Shown here piece after piece: positions 17,231-25,240 of a DNA stretch of 64,000 bases (positions within the stretch are counted from its first letter, which is position 1; every line of letters begins with the position of its first letter). Origin of the DNA: an uncultured Fluviicola sp. (GTDB lineage: Bacteria > Bacteroidota > Bacteroidia > Flavobacteriales > Crocinitomicaceae). The notes under the pieces are model-generated. The model did not search any database and was not told the origin of the DNA. It saw nothing but the letters and a program-made list of their open reading frames with translations. Location of the stretch: assembly GCF_946478805.1 (NCBI RefSeq), contig NZ_CAMLDC010000002.1, positions 1-64,000 of the forward strand. Reading direction: 5' to 3'. The position numbers were made by a program, and so were the translations under genes.

Positions 17231-18292
17231 CTAGTTATTAGCGATTTCTGAAGCCAACCAATTTTGAAATTCAGCTGCAAATTTTGCATGATCGGCATAA
17301 TCTTTCGCAAAATTGTGCAACCCATCGTAATTCGGTTGAGCACACATGTATAAGTAATTGTTGTTATCCGGGTTCAGCACTGCTTCCACGACTCCTGTCG
17401 GTGGCATTGAGATTGGTCCGGGAGGTAATCCATTGTGTAAATAGGTATTGTAAGGACAGTCCTTATTTCGGTGTTCGTAAGTCAGACGCTGTACACCTTC
17501 CAATTGATCGCCCCAACAAAACTTGAACGTCGGATCTGACTGCAACCTCATCCCGGTATTGAGACGATTCAAGTATAGACGGGCGATGATTGGCCATTCA
17601 GAAGCATTCTTGGATTGTTCACCATAAACAATAGAAGCCAAAGTCACGGCCTGAGAGGGTGATTTCAATCCGACTTCTTTCAAGCGAGCCATACGTTCCG
17701 GAGTCCAGAAGTTTTTAAATTCTTTCGCCATACGTGCCAGGAAAGCCTCCTTATCCGTATCGTAATACATCCTGTAGGAATTCGGCATAAACAAAGCTGG
17801 AATCTGTTCGATCGTAAATCCGTATTTATTCAATGTTTCAGAGTCCGTGATATAATCTTCCAATTCTGTACTGTCAACGGCAATACATCCTGAAACTTTC
17901 ACACACAGATCATGAATTGTTTTGCAGTTATTGAAAGTCACAACAACTTCCACTTCAAAACTTCCGCTTTTTAACGAATTCAATAAATCACGGTAAGAAG
18001 TATGAGCCGGAAAAGCATACATTCCCGGTTCTATATTTTCAACAGTCACTTTCTTATAGTTCGCCATGGAAAGGAAAGCATCAGCATCTTTGATTACTCC
18101 CGCTTTTTCCAAATCTGCAGCAATTTGTTCCAATGAATGCCTGTTATCGACAATTACACGAACTTCTTTGTCATTTGAAGTCTTTTTCATGTAGATCATC
18201 AAAGGTGTCCATCCAAAAACCAGTGCAACACCGATTAACATCACAGCTATCGCTGCAAAAACTACTTTTTTGTTTCTTTTCTTTCCAGACAT
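17231..18292 (-). CDS. mltG: Endolytic peptidoglycan transglycosylase MltG
   Basis: A 353-residue inner-membrane protein with one N-terminal membrane anchor (about residues 8-32) and a periplasmic YceG domain. The lytic-transglycosylase signature LASIVYGEQSKNASEWPIIARLYLNRLNTGMRLQSDP is present (around residues 224-260), with the Glu of YGEQ as the expected catalytic residue. MltG cuts nascent glycan strands and sets their length. The gene overlaps the 3' end of the GNAT gene by 31 nt and is followed 2 nt later by the glycosylasparaginase gene. Confidence 0.93.
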   Translation of the reverse strand: MSGKKRNKKVVFAAIAVMLIGVALVFGWTPLMIYMKKTSNDKEVRVIVDNRHSLEQIAADLEKAGVIKDADAFLSMANYKKVTVENIEPGMYAFPAHTSYRDLLNSLKSGSFEVEVVVTFNNCKTIHDLCVKVSGCIAVDSTELEDYITDSETLNKYGFTIEQIPALFMPNSYRMYYDTDKEAFLARMAKEFKNFWTPERMARLKEVGLKSPSQAVTLASIVYGEQSKNASEWPIIARLYLNRLNTGMRLQSDPTFKFCWGDQLEGVQRLTYEHRNKDCPYNTYLHNGLPPGPISMPPTGVVEAVLNPDNNNYLYMCAQPNYDGLHNFAKDYADHAKFAAEFQNWLASEIANN

Positions 18293-18801
18293 TTCTGATA
18301 TAAAATTTCATCCAACCAAACACCTCTTTCGAGATACCATTCTTTTCTCACGCCTACTCTTACAAACCCAGCCTTTTCGAACAGTCCGACACTAGCCAGA
18401 TTATCACTATGAATCGAACAATGCAGGTTATGCAATGCTAAAATCTGAGAGGCATATTTTTCGAGGAGTACCAATGCTTCAAAAGCAAATCCGTGATTCT
18501 TATTGTCTTCATCCGCAATTAAAATCCCAACCGCGGCACGAAGGTGTTTAAAATCCACCTGGTATAAATCAATCGCTCCGATTGGCTCCCGGGTTCCTAT
18601 CATACAAATCATCATTCTCAACTGCCCATGTGTCCGGATATGCTGAGCCTGATCAATATATTCCAGGATAGAAGAAAATGAAAACGGCACTTCTGTTCCT
18701 GTAATCTTCCAATGTTTCGGATTATTTTCCCAAAGCATCAACTTGGTAGCGTCCTCTTTTTCAACAGCACGCAAGAAAACGGATTTGCCGGTTAAACTCA
18801 T
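18262..18801 (-). CDS. GNAT family N-acetyltransferase (RimJ/RimL or SpeG-like)
   Basis: A 179-residue acetyltransferase of the RimL/SpeG-like subgroup. Features: start TGKSVFLRAVEKEDA, strand IGAIDLYQVD, acetyl-CoA-binding stretch near AVGILIADEDNKNHGFAFEAL, and the C-terminal SVGLFEKAGFVRVGVRKEWYLERG. Acceptor could be a protein N-terminus, polyamine or small molecule; this cannot be told from sequence. A good Shine-Dalgarno-like GGAG lies before the ATG, unusual in this phylum. It is the first gene of the GNAT-mltG-asparaginase-mannosidase run. Confidence 0.87.
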   Translation of the reverse strand: MSLTGKSVFLRAVEKEDATKLMLWENNPKHWKITGTEVPFSFSSILEYIDQAQHIRTHGQLRMMICMIGTREPIGAIDLYQVDFKHLRAAVGILIADEDNKNHGFAFEALVLLEKYASQILALHNLHCSIHSDNLASVGLFEKAGFVRVGVRKEWYLERGVWLDEILYQKCLERKETKK

Positions 18802-18834
18802 GATTCACTCCATTTAATTGCTTATAAAAGCGTT

Positions 18835-18842
18835 CAAATGTA
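18835..18842 (-). promoter_or_regulatory. Candidate -7 box for the GNAT-mltG operon
   Basis: Minus-strand TACATTTG lies 33 nt before the GNAT ATG. No clear TTG occurs at the expected -33 position. The rest of the 254-nt gap up to 19056 contains AATTCCGAATT-like repeats and no gene. Confidence 0.4.
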
Positions 18843-19055
18843 ACCGAAAAACTGCTTATTTGGAGAAGGACGATTTGAATTCTTTCAACAAGTTACTAAG
18901 AACCAGTTCCGAATTCCAAATATCTAATTCCGAATTTATGTTGTGAAATCAACTGCATTGTGATTGATTACGTAATTCCGCAATATTACGTCACTAACTT
19001 CAAGTAAAGAATAATAAGTAATTAAGAATCAACTATCTAAATACAGCATCTATAA

Positions 19056-19547
19056 TCATTTCACTTCGTTCAACTGAGAAATTCTTTTCAAAATGTCTTC
19101 CATCGAATAATCCGGGATTCCCGTATAGTTCTCAGGTAAATTCAGTCCATTTACCTGAAGCATGAAGTTCTCAGACTGTAAGTATGTTAGCAAATTTGCT
19201 AATTGGCTAACTTTATCCAACTGCATTACCTCACGGATTGGTTGCAGGCAAGTGATACCATCCACTGCACGGTCGTATTTCAAGAAAGCACCTGCTACGT
19301 CCACCCGGATCACTTCATTAGGAATTTCTACCAAAACCACTGGAACAGCAGATCTCTTTGCTTTTTTCAGCATCGAAGCAGTCAATAAATGTTCCGATTT
19401 TCGATAAGTCAGACTAAAATAGTCTTTCCCGATTGAGATACCGATATGCGGAGGAATCTTATCTGCATTCCAAATCCAGATAACCGTTTTTTGAAGAAGT
19501 TGTTCAGGAAGCCCCTCGTGAATCGATTCAAAATCAAATTTAGACAT
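19056..19547 (-). CDS. Uncharacterised soluble protein coupled to dapF
   Basis: A 163-residue protein without signal peptide or membrane segment, starting MSKFDFESIHEGLPEQLL. It has mixed alpha/beta composition with a motif GKDYFSLTYRKSEHLL and a Leu-rich C-terminal helix. No known family was recognised. Its start overlaps the end of dapF by 8 nt, so it is translated with dapF and may work in the same compartment, but lysine/peptidoglycan involvement is only inferred from position. Confidence 0.7.
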   Translation of the reverse strand: MSKFDFESIHEGLPEQLLQKTVIWIWNADKIPPHIGISIGKDYFSLTYRKSEHLLTASMLKKAKRSAVPVVLVEIPNEVIRVDVAGAFLKYDRAVDGITCLQPIREVMQLDKVSQLANLLTYLQSENFMLQVNGLNLPENYTGIPDYSMEDILKRISQLNEVK

Positions 19548-20319
19548 TCACTCTTCCTTTAAAAACAGACACAGCGGGACCAATCAACCAAATATCGGTG
19601 AAACGGGAACCTGTTCTGGTAAATTTTACCGAAAGATCTCCGCCCTGGGACTTGACTTTATACTCAAAACCTCCCGCAATATTGTTTTTTTCACCTAAAG
19701 CAAGTGCTGCTGCCGTAACCCCGGTTCCACAGCTCAACGTTTCATCTTCCACCCCACGTTCGTAAGTCCTGATCTCAAATGAATGTTCGTCCAACTGGTG
19801 AATCGCATTGACATTGATTCCTTCCTGTTTGTATTTATCCGAATAACGGATCTGTTTTCCGTATGCAACAATATCAAAATCTGCTACGTTTTCCGTGAAA
19901 TGAACAAAATGCGGAGAGCCTGTATTCAGGACAAACTCCTTTTGGGTCGTATCAATTCCAGACACATCATTCATTTTTAGAAAGACCAACCCATCCTTTT
20001 TGACAGCTTCGTGCATCCCATCTATCGCCATGAACGAAACAGAATCGCTTGTAACTCCCAATTCGTGTGCAAAAGCAACCGAACAGCGCGCGCCGTTTCC
20101 ACAAAAGCTTTTAGATCCATCCGAATTGTAGTAATCCACTTCAAAATCAGTTCCCGGAAGCGAATTGATCTTGATCAAACCGTCAGCACCTATTCCGAAT
20201 CTGCGATCACACAACTTTTGAATCGTTGAAATTGACAAATCATCCAACTCTCCCGAACGATTGTCAATCAGAATGAAATCATTGCCGGTTCCCTGGTATT
20301 TTACAAACGGTAAATTCAT
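19540..20319 (-). CDS. dapF: Diaminopimelate epimerase
   Basis: A 259-residue enzyme that interconverts LL- and meso-diaminopimelate, giving the peptidoglycan cross-linking residue and lysine precursor. Start MNLPFVKYQGTGNDFILIDN is the family N-terminus. The two catalytic cysteines are Cys73 (NSDGSKSFCGNGARC) and Cys197 (ETLSCGTGVTA). Cytoplasmic. Slightly short compared with the usual 270-280 residues but with all motifs. First gene of a two-gene unit with the 19056-19547 gene. Confidence 0.95.
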   Translation of the reverse strand: MNLPFVKYQGTGNDFILIDNRSGELDDLSISTIQKLCDRRFGIGADGLIKINSLPGTDFEVDYYNSDGSKSFCGNGARCSVAFAHELGVTSDSVSFMAIDGMHEAVKKDGLVFLKMNDVSGIDTTQKEFVLNTGSPHFVHFTENVADFDIVAYGKQIRYSDKYKQEGINVNAIHQLDEHSFEIRTYERGVEDETLSCGTGVTAAALALGEKNNIAGGFEYKVKSQGGDLSVKFTRTGSRFTDIWLIGPAVSVFKGRVNV

Positions 20320-20376
20320 ATATCCTTTGCTATGATTGAGTTACAAGTACATTTGGCTTAACAATCTTTAACAGCA

Positions 20377-20384
20377 CAAAAGTA
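20377..20384 (-). promoter_or_regulatory. Candidate -7 box for dapF
   Basis: Minus-strand TACTTTTG lies 57 nt before the dapF ATG, in the divergent gap with the HtrA gene. No -33 TTG at the right distance. Confidence 0.4.
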
Positions 20385-20446
20385 ACAATCATCAAACGAA
20401 TACTGTTATAATTGCGTAGAAATTTAGCGTAAACTAATTTAATATC

Positions 20447-21913
20447 ATGAACAACTCATTAAAATACCTAGGACTAGGAATTGCTGGTGGAATGATTCCG
20501 TTCGCCTTCGGTTTCCTATTATCCCACAATTACGAAACACCTTTATCGGAACAGGTAATTGATGGGAATCGAATTGCAAAAACCGTTTCATACAATGGAA
20601 TGCCTCCTGAAGCAGTTTCTTTTGTTGAAGCCTCTGAAAACACAATCAACTCTGTCGTTCACGTCACGACAAAAGTAGTCCGGACACAGGTTCAACGTGA
20701 TCCATTTTATGAATTCTTTTACGGACCAGGAACCGGGGGACGTGAATACAAACAATATGGAAGTGGATCAGGTTCCGGTGTAATTGTTTCAAGCGAAGGA
20801 TACATCGTTACAAATAACCACGTAATCCAAGACGCTTCTGAAATTGAGGTCATTCTGAATGACAACTCCAAATACACTGCAACGGTTATCGGAACAGATC
20901 CATCGACCGATATTGCCGTATTGAAGATCGATGCCCCGGATTTAAAACCGATTGCAATCGGTAACAGTGACGATTTGCTTATCGGAGAATGGGTGTTGGC
21001 TGTTGGTAATCCATTCAACCTTACATCGACGGTTACTGCCGGAATTGTAAGCGCGAAAGCCAGAAACATCAACTTATTGTCCGACCGAACAAATAGTACA
21101 AACGTTCCGATTGAATCATTCATCCAAACCGATGCTGCAGTGAATCCGGGAAATTCCGGTGGAGCTTTAGTGAATACAAAAGGAGAATTAATCGGAATCA
21201 ATACAGCAATTGCATCCCAGACAGGTTCGTATTCAGGTTATAGTTTTGCAGTACCGGTAAACCTGGTGAATAAAGTGATGCGTGATATCATCGATTTCGG
21301 AATTGTCCAAAGAGCTTATTTAGGAGTTCAGATCGCTGACATCAACCAGGAGATCAAAGTGAAAAACAACCTTCCTTCAACTCGGGGAGTTTTTGTTTCT
21401 TCCGTTACAGAAGACGGTGGAGCAGACAAGGCCGGAGTGAAGAAAAACTGGGTAATCCTGAAAGTAGGTTCAAGAGAAGTCAATTCCGTTGCTTCACTAC
21501 AGGAAGAAATCGGAAAACGCAGACCGGGAGACAAAGTAAACCTGACTTTGCGCACTGAAGATGGAACTGAAGTGATCAAAGAAATCCTCTTGCGTTCTGC
21601 CGAGGGTGAAACTGCTTTGAAATCGAAAGAAGAGATGAGCAAAACTGCGGCTCTTGGCGGAACCTTTGCAGAATTAACCGCAAAAGAAAAGAAAGAGTTG
21701 AATATCAGCTACGGAGTGAAAGTAAAAACCTTGGAGCCCGGCAAGTTGAAATCAAGCGGGTTAACCGAAGGAGATATCGTTACCAAGATCAATCAGACTC
21801 AGATTGAGTCGGTGGAGCAACTCACCCGATTATTGAATTCCACCAAAGGAGGGATTCTCCTGGAGATTGTTTCAGAAAGTGGAAAGAAAGAGTACGTAGG
21901 ATTCGGTTTATAA
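20447..21913 (+). CDS. Do/DegP/HtrA family periplasmic serine protease
   Basis: A 488-residue S1C protease with an N-terminal signal/anchor (about 6-25). The catalytic triad is His125 (VTNNHVIQDA), Asp155 (STDIAVLKID) and Ser237 (NPGNSGGAL). Two PDZ domains follow (about 285-380 and 395-488), the second less typical. HtrA proteins degrade or refold damaged envelope proteins and usually form trimer-based oligomers. Divergent from dapF and followed by a GTTCAA-type inverted repeat before rpoD; no link to an envelope-stress sigma factor is visible here. Confidence 0.93.
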   Translation: MNNSLKYLGLGIAGGMIPFAFGFLLSHNYETPLSEQVIDGNRIAKTVSYNGMPPEAVSFVEASENTINSVVHVTTKVVRTQVQRDPFYEFFYGPGTGGREYKQYGSGSGSGVIVSSEGYIVTNNHVIQDASEIEVILNDNSKYTATVIGTDPSTDIAVLKIDAPDLKPIAIGNSDDLLIGEWVLAVGNPFNLTSTVTAGIVSAKARNINLLSDRTNSTNVPIESFIQTDAAVNPGNSGGALVNTKGELIGINTAIASQTGSYSGYSFAVPVNLVNKVMRDIIDFGIVQRAYLGVQIADINQEIKVKNNLPSTRGVFVSSVTEDGGADKAGVKKNWVILKVGSREVNSVASLQEEIGKRRPGDKVNLTLRTEDGTEVIKEILLRSAEGETALKSKEEMSKTAALGGTFAELTAKEKKELNISYGVKVKTLEPGKLKSSGLTEGDIVTKINQTQIESVEQLTRLLNSTKGGILLEIVSESGKKEYVGFGL

Positions 21914-21921
21914 CCGAAACA

Positions 21922-22005
21922 GTTCAAGTGTTAAAACGGCTCAAAAAGTTCAAGCAAAAAAAAGGTTTTTGATTTTTTTAACTCATTGAACCTTTTGAAC
22001 TTTCG
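21922..22005. repeat. GTTCAA-type intergenic inverted repeat, copy 1
   Basis: GTTCAA units at 21922-21927 and 21948-21953 face TTGAAC units near 21986-21991 and 21995-22000, separated by an A/T-rich centre. The structure sits just after the HtrA stop codon and could end its transcript. A larger copy of the same type lies at 49457-49563. Confidence 0.55.
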
Positions 22006-22100
22006 GCACAAAAGCGCCGTAATTCAAGGTAGTATATTAAAAAAACGTTAAGGCATGGTTTTTGAGAGATGAAAATCTCCCAAAAATCTGCCTTTTTTAT

Positions 22101-22132
22101 TTGGAAATCACTTGTATTTCGTCGTAACTTTG
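22101..22132 (+). promoter_or_regulatory. Promoter of the primary sigma factor gene
   Basis: TTG (22101-22103), 21-nt spacer, TAACTTTG (22125-22132), a full match to the Bacteroidota consensus. It is 44 nt before the ATG at 22177. Both boxes lie inside a longer in-frame extension that starts at 22069, which argues against that longer start. Confidence 0.78.
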
Positions 22133-22176
22133 CAGCCAGATTTTCATTAATCGTTATAAACAACGGAGTTCATTAC

Positions 22177-23043
22177 ATGAGACAACTTAAGATTACAAAA
22201 TCGATTACCAATCGTGAGAGCCAGTCGTTAGACAAGTATCTTCAAGACATTGGTAAAGAAGAGCTAATCACCGCCGAAGAAGAAGTAGAATTGGCGCGTA
22301 AAATCAAACAAGGCGATCAAAGAGCATTAGAGAAGTTAACTCGTGCAAATTTACGTTTCGTCGTGTCTGTAGCAAAACAGTATCAAAATCAAGGATTGAC
22401 ATTACCCGATCTGATCAATGAAGGGAATTTAGGTTTGATCAAAGCTGCACAGAAATTTGATGAGACGCGTGGATTTAAATTCATCTCTTATGCTGTATGG
22501 TGGATTCGTCAATCTATCTTACAAGCTTTGGCTGAACAAGCACGTATTGTGCGTTTACCATTAAACCAGGTTGGTTCATTAAACAAGATCAACAAGGCAT
22601 TTTCAAGATTGGAACAAGAATTCGAAAGACCTCCTTCAGCAGAAGAATTAGCAGAGGCTTTGGAAGTTCCAGAGGATAAAATCAAAGAAAGCTTAAATGT
22701 TTCCGGACGTCACGTATCTATGGATGCTCCTCTTTCTTCTTCTGAAGACGGTGGTACATTGATGGATGTTATGGCAAACACGGATTCACCAAAAGCTGAC
22801 CATGCATTGATGGCTGAGTCTCTTCAGAGAGAGATTGAGCGCTCATTAAGCACTTTAACAGACAAAGAACGTGAAATCATCCGTTTATTCTTCGGAATCG
22901 GAATGAACCACGGCTTAACACTGGAAGAGATCGGTGCCAAGTTCAATCTGACACGTGAGCGTGTTCGACAGATCAAGGAGAAGGCAATCAGACGCCTTCG
23001 GCACACCTCTCGAAATAAGTTATTGAAAGCATATTTAGGATAA
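22177..23043 (+). CDS. rpoD: Primary sigma factor RpoD/SigA, Bacteroidota type
   Basis: A 288-residue sigma-70 from the ATG at 22177 ([15 protein letters not shown]). It lacks region 1.1, as is usual for the primary sigma of this phylum. Region 1.2: [23 protein letters not shown]; region 2: [33 protein letters not shown] and [15 protein letters not shown]; region 3 with [10 protein letters not shown]; region 4 helix-turn-helix [29 protein letters not shown]. It directs RNA polymerase to the -33/-7 promoters seen throughout this window. It has its own promoter and a strong terminator. Confidence 0.97.
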   Translation: MRQLKITKSITNRESQSLDKYLQDIGKEELITAEEEVELARKIKQGDQRALEKLTRANLRFVVSVAKQYQNQGLTLPDLINEGNLGLIKAAQKFDETRGFKFISYAVWWIRQSILQALAEQARIVRLPLNQVGSLNKINKAFSRLEQEFERPPSAEELAEALEVPEDKIKESLNVSGRHVSMDAPLSSSEDGGTLMDVMANTDSPKADHALMAESLQREIERSLSTLTDKEREIIRLFFGIGMNHGLTLEEIGAKFNLTRERVRQIKEKAIRRLRHTSRNKLLKAYLG

Positions 23044-23047
23044 TAAT

Positions 23048-23083
23048 AAAAAGACTGTCTGCTAACGCGGGCGGTCTTTTTTG
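23048..23083 (+). terminator. Strong rho-independent terminator of rpoD
   Basis: A 15-bp stem with some G-U pairs (AAAAAGAC TGTCTGC / GCGGGCG GTCTTTTT), loop TAAC, closing in a T run. It starts 5 nt after the rpoD stop codon. Confidence 0.93.
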
Positions 23084-23140
23084 CTTTATACAAATGCTAT
23101 CTCGTTGAAAATAATAAACATAAATAAATACACCCGTTAG

Positions 23141-24589
23141 ATGGAAGCTGCATTAGGCTATGAAAAAGAATTAAACATGCACGTTCAGAAAGAACGCGCT
23201 GCTGTAAAATTGTCAAGTCACGTTGGTGAGTTACTTTACGACAAGGGAATTGAATTGGTTTTGTTCCGTAATCACCTTACAGACATCACTATTTCTGAAA
23301 TCCTAAACTTGCATGAATATGCAAAAAATGTAGTAAAGAAACCTATCGACATTGAAACAACAGCTGCTTTGGCTGAAGAGTTGTCAAAAATGGACTTAGC
23401 TCCTGCTAAGATCGATATAGGCAAGTTATCCAGCGAATGGATCGCTGAAGGAAGTGCATTCGATTCAAAAGCAGCTTTCCTTGGTGCTAAATTGGGTAAA
23501 TTCTCCAGTGCTTCCGGTTCTGTTGAACCAAGAGATGTTGTTTTGTACGGTTTCGGTCGTATCGGTCGTTTGGCTGCGCGTGAGTTGATTAAACAAGCCG
23601 GTAAAGGTCAGCAATTGCGTTTACGTGCAATCGTTACTCGTGGTGCAACTGATAAAGACATTGTTAAACGAGCTGCTTTATTGCGTTCTGATTCTGTTCA
23701 CGGTGCTTTCAGAGGAAGTGTTGTGGAAGATTTGGAAAATAAAGCTTTAATCATCAACGGACAGATCGTTCATATGATCGATGCTTCTGCTCCTGAAGAA
23801 GTGGATTATACGAAATATGGAATCAGCAATGCATTGGTTATTGACAACACGGGAGTTTATACCAACCGTGAGGCTTTATCCAAGCACATGGCAGCAAAAG
23901 GAGTTTCCAAAGTTCTATTGACAGCTCCCGGAAAAGAAGTTCCAAACGTTGTATACGGGATCAACCAGGGAACACTGGATGTAGAAAACGAAACGATTTA
24001 CTCTGCGGCTTCCTGTACAACAAATGCAATTTCCCCGATCCTGAAAGTGGTGAACGATGCATTTGGAATTGTTAAAGGGCATATCGAAACGGTTCACGCT
24101 TACACCAATGACCAAAACTTGTTGGATAACATGCACAAATCTTCACGTAGAGGCCGTTCTGCTGCTATCAACATGGTAATCACATCAACAGGAGCCGGAG
24201 CAGCTGTAACGAAAGTTATTCCTGACCTGAAAGATAAATTGACTGCAAATGCGGTTCGCGTACCTACACCAAACGGTTCATTGGCAATCCTTTCATTGGA
24301 ATTGAAAAAAGGAACAACGATCGAGGATGTAAATAACGTGGTTAGAACTGCTTCTTTGGAAGGAGACTTGGTGAACCAGATCTTCTACTCATACGATCCG
24401 GAATTGGTTTCCAGTGATATCATCGGGAACACATGTTGTTCGGTATATGATTCTCATGCAACCATCGTTTCTTTGGACGGAAAGAATGTCGTTCTTTACA
24501 CTTGGTATGACAATGAGTTCGGATACACGAAACAAGTGATCCGCCTGGCGAAACACATTACAAAAGTTCAGCGTTTGATTTATTATTAA
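23141..24589 (+). CDS. Glyceraldehyde-3-phosphate dehydrogenase, long form
   Basis: A 482-residue GAPDH. Residues 133 onward form the normal enzyme: NAD-binding GFGRIGRL (137-144), active-site Cys292 in ASCTTNAISP, and WYDNEFGYTKQ near the end. The N-terminal ~130 residues are an extra helical domain (YEKELNMHVQKERAAVKLSSHVGELLYDKGIELVLFRN...) of unknown role, known in GAPDHs of this phylum. It oxidises glyceraldehyde-3-phosphate to 1,3-bisphosphoglycerate in glycolysis, or works in reverse. Monocistronic, between two terminators. Confidence 0.95.
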   Translation: MEAALGYEKELNMHVQKERAAVKLSSHVGELLYDKGIELVLFRNHLTDITISEILNLHEYAKNVVKKPIDIETTAALAEELSKMDLAPAKIDIGKLSSEWIAEGSAFDSKAAFLGAKLGKFSSASGSVEPRDVVLYGFGRIGRLAARELIKQAGKGQQLRLRAIVTRGATDKDIVKRAALLRSDSVHGAFRGSVVEDLENKALIINGQIVHMIDASAPEEVDYTKYGISNALVIDNTGVYTNREALSKHMAAKGVSKVLLTAPGKEVPNVVYGINQGTLDVENETIYSAASCTTNAISPILKVVNDAFGIVKGHIETVHAYTNDQNLLDNMHKSSRRGRSAAINMVITSTGAGAAVTKVIPDLKDKLTANAVRVPTPNGSLAILSLELKKGTTIEDVNNVVRTASLEGDLVNQIFYSYDPELVSSDIIGNTCCSVYDSHATIVSLDGKNVVLYTWYDNEFGYTKQVIRLAKHITKVQRLIYY

Positions 24590-24614
24590 TCAAATTCAAA
24601 TATTCAAAAAACTG

Positions 24615-24640
24615 TAGGCACGCGAAGCATCACGTGCCTA
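24615..24640. terminator. Bidirectional terminator; GAAGCATC palindromic repeat, copy 1
   Basis: An 8-bp stem TAGGCACG/CGTGCCTA with loop CGAAGCATCA. A T run follows on both strands, serving GAPDH (plus) and the 24655 lipoprotein gene (minus). It belongs to a repeat family with 52737-52758 and, more loosely, 28021-28048. Confidence 0.85.
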
Positions 24641-24654
24641 TTGTTTTTTATCCA

Positions 24655-25212
24655 TTATTGAATAACCGTATGGAAATTCAATTCAATATCCGTTTCGCCA
24701 GGATCGCACTGACCATTTTTCACTCCCGGCTGATGGCGCAATCGAATGGTTGAGGTTCCGGTCGAAGCAACTCCAACCGACCAGCGGCTCAGAATTCCGA
24801 TCGGAAGGTTATTTACATCCGCATCCGTGCGAAGAATTGAAATATTCAGGCCACTTGTCAAATCAAAACAGAACAAATGGTCCACACCTTCTTCCTCCAC
24901 TTCCATCGTTATATCCTGAGTTGGAATAGCACTTTCATTCAACAAGGTAATCGATGCATTGTATGTGGCATTTGCAACCAAACGAATCGTATCAAAAACA
25001 GTCGGATTGTTTCCTCCCGGACCATCAATATCCACAAATCGCGCTTCCACATTCGGCAATACACCGGCTGTATCTGTAAAAACGATCTTGAAAGTGGTTA
25101 TCAGTTCCTGTTCATTCGGATTCGTGGGATTTTCCACTTCTTTTTTCTTCTCTTTTTTACATGCTACAAGCGCTACACTCAGTACGCTTAAAATCATCAT
25201 TACTTTTTTCAT
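24655..25212 (-). CDS. Lipoprotein accessory of the TonB metal-uptake operon
   Basis: A 185-residue lipoprotein (signal MKKVMMILSVLSVALVAC, lipid Cys18, followed by a Lys/Glu-rich linker). The mature part is a beta-rich domain with LVANATYNASITLLNES, a EEEGVDHLFCFDL motif and STIRLRHQPGV. From memory it matches a family common in Flavobacteriia, often annotated as type 1 periplasmic-binding-fold proteins, that sits beside ZnuD-like receptors. The acidic-His motif could bind metal. Last gene of the operon, 28 nt after the receptor. Confidence 0.75.
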   Translation of the reverse strand: MKKVMMILSVLSVALVACKKEKKKEVENPTNPNEQELITTFKIVFTDTAGVLPNVEARFVDIDGPGGNNPTVFDTIRLVANATYNASITLLNESAIPTQDITMEVEEEGVDHLFCFDLTSGLNISILRTDADVNNLPIGILSRWSVGVASTGTSTIRLRHQPGVKNGQCDPGETDIELNFHTVIQ

Positions 25213-25240
25213 TGCTTTTAGTTTTTTTTAATCCCAGCAT

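Noticed and set aside
22069..22176. N-terminal extension of rpoD from 22069.
   Set aside because: It contains the full -33/-7 promoter at 22101-22132; the family start matches the ATG at 22177.
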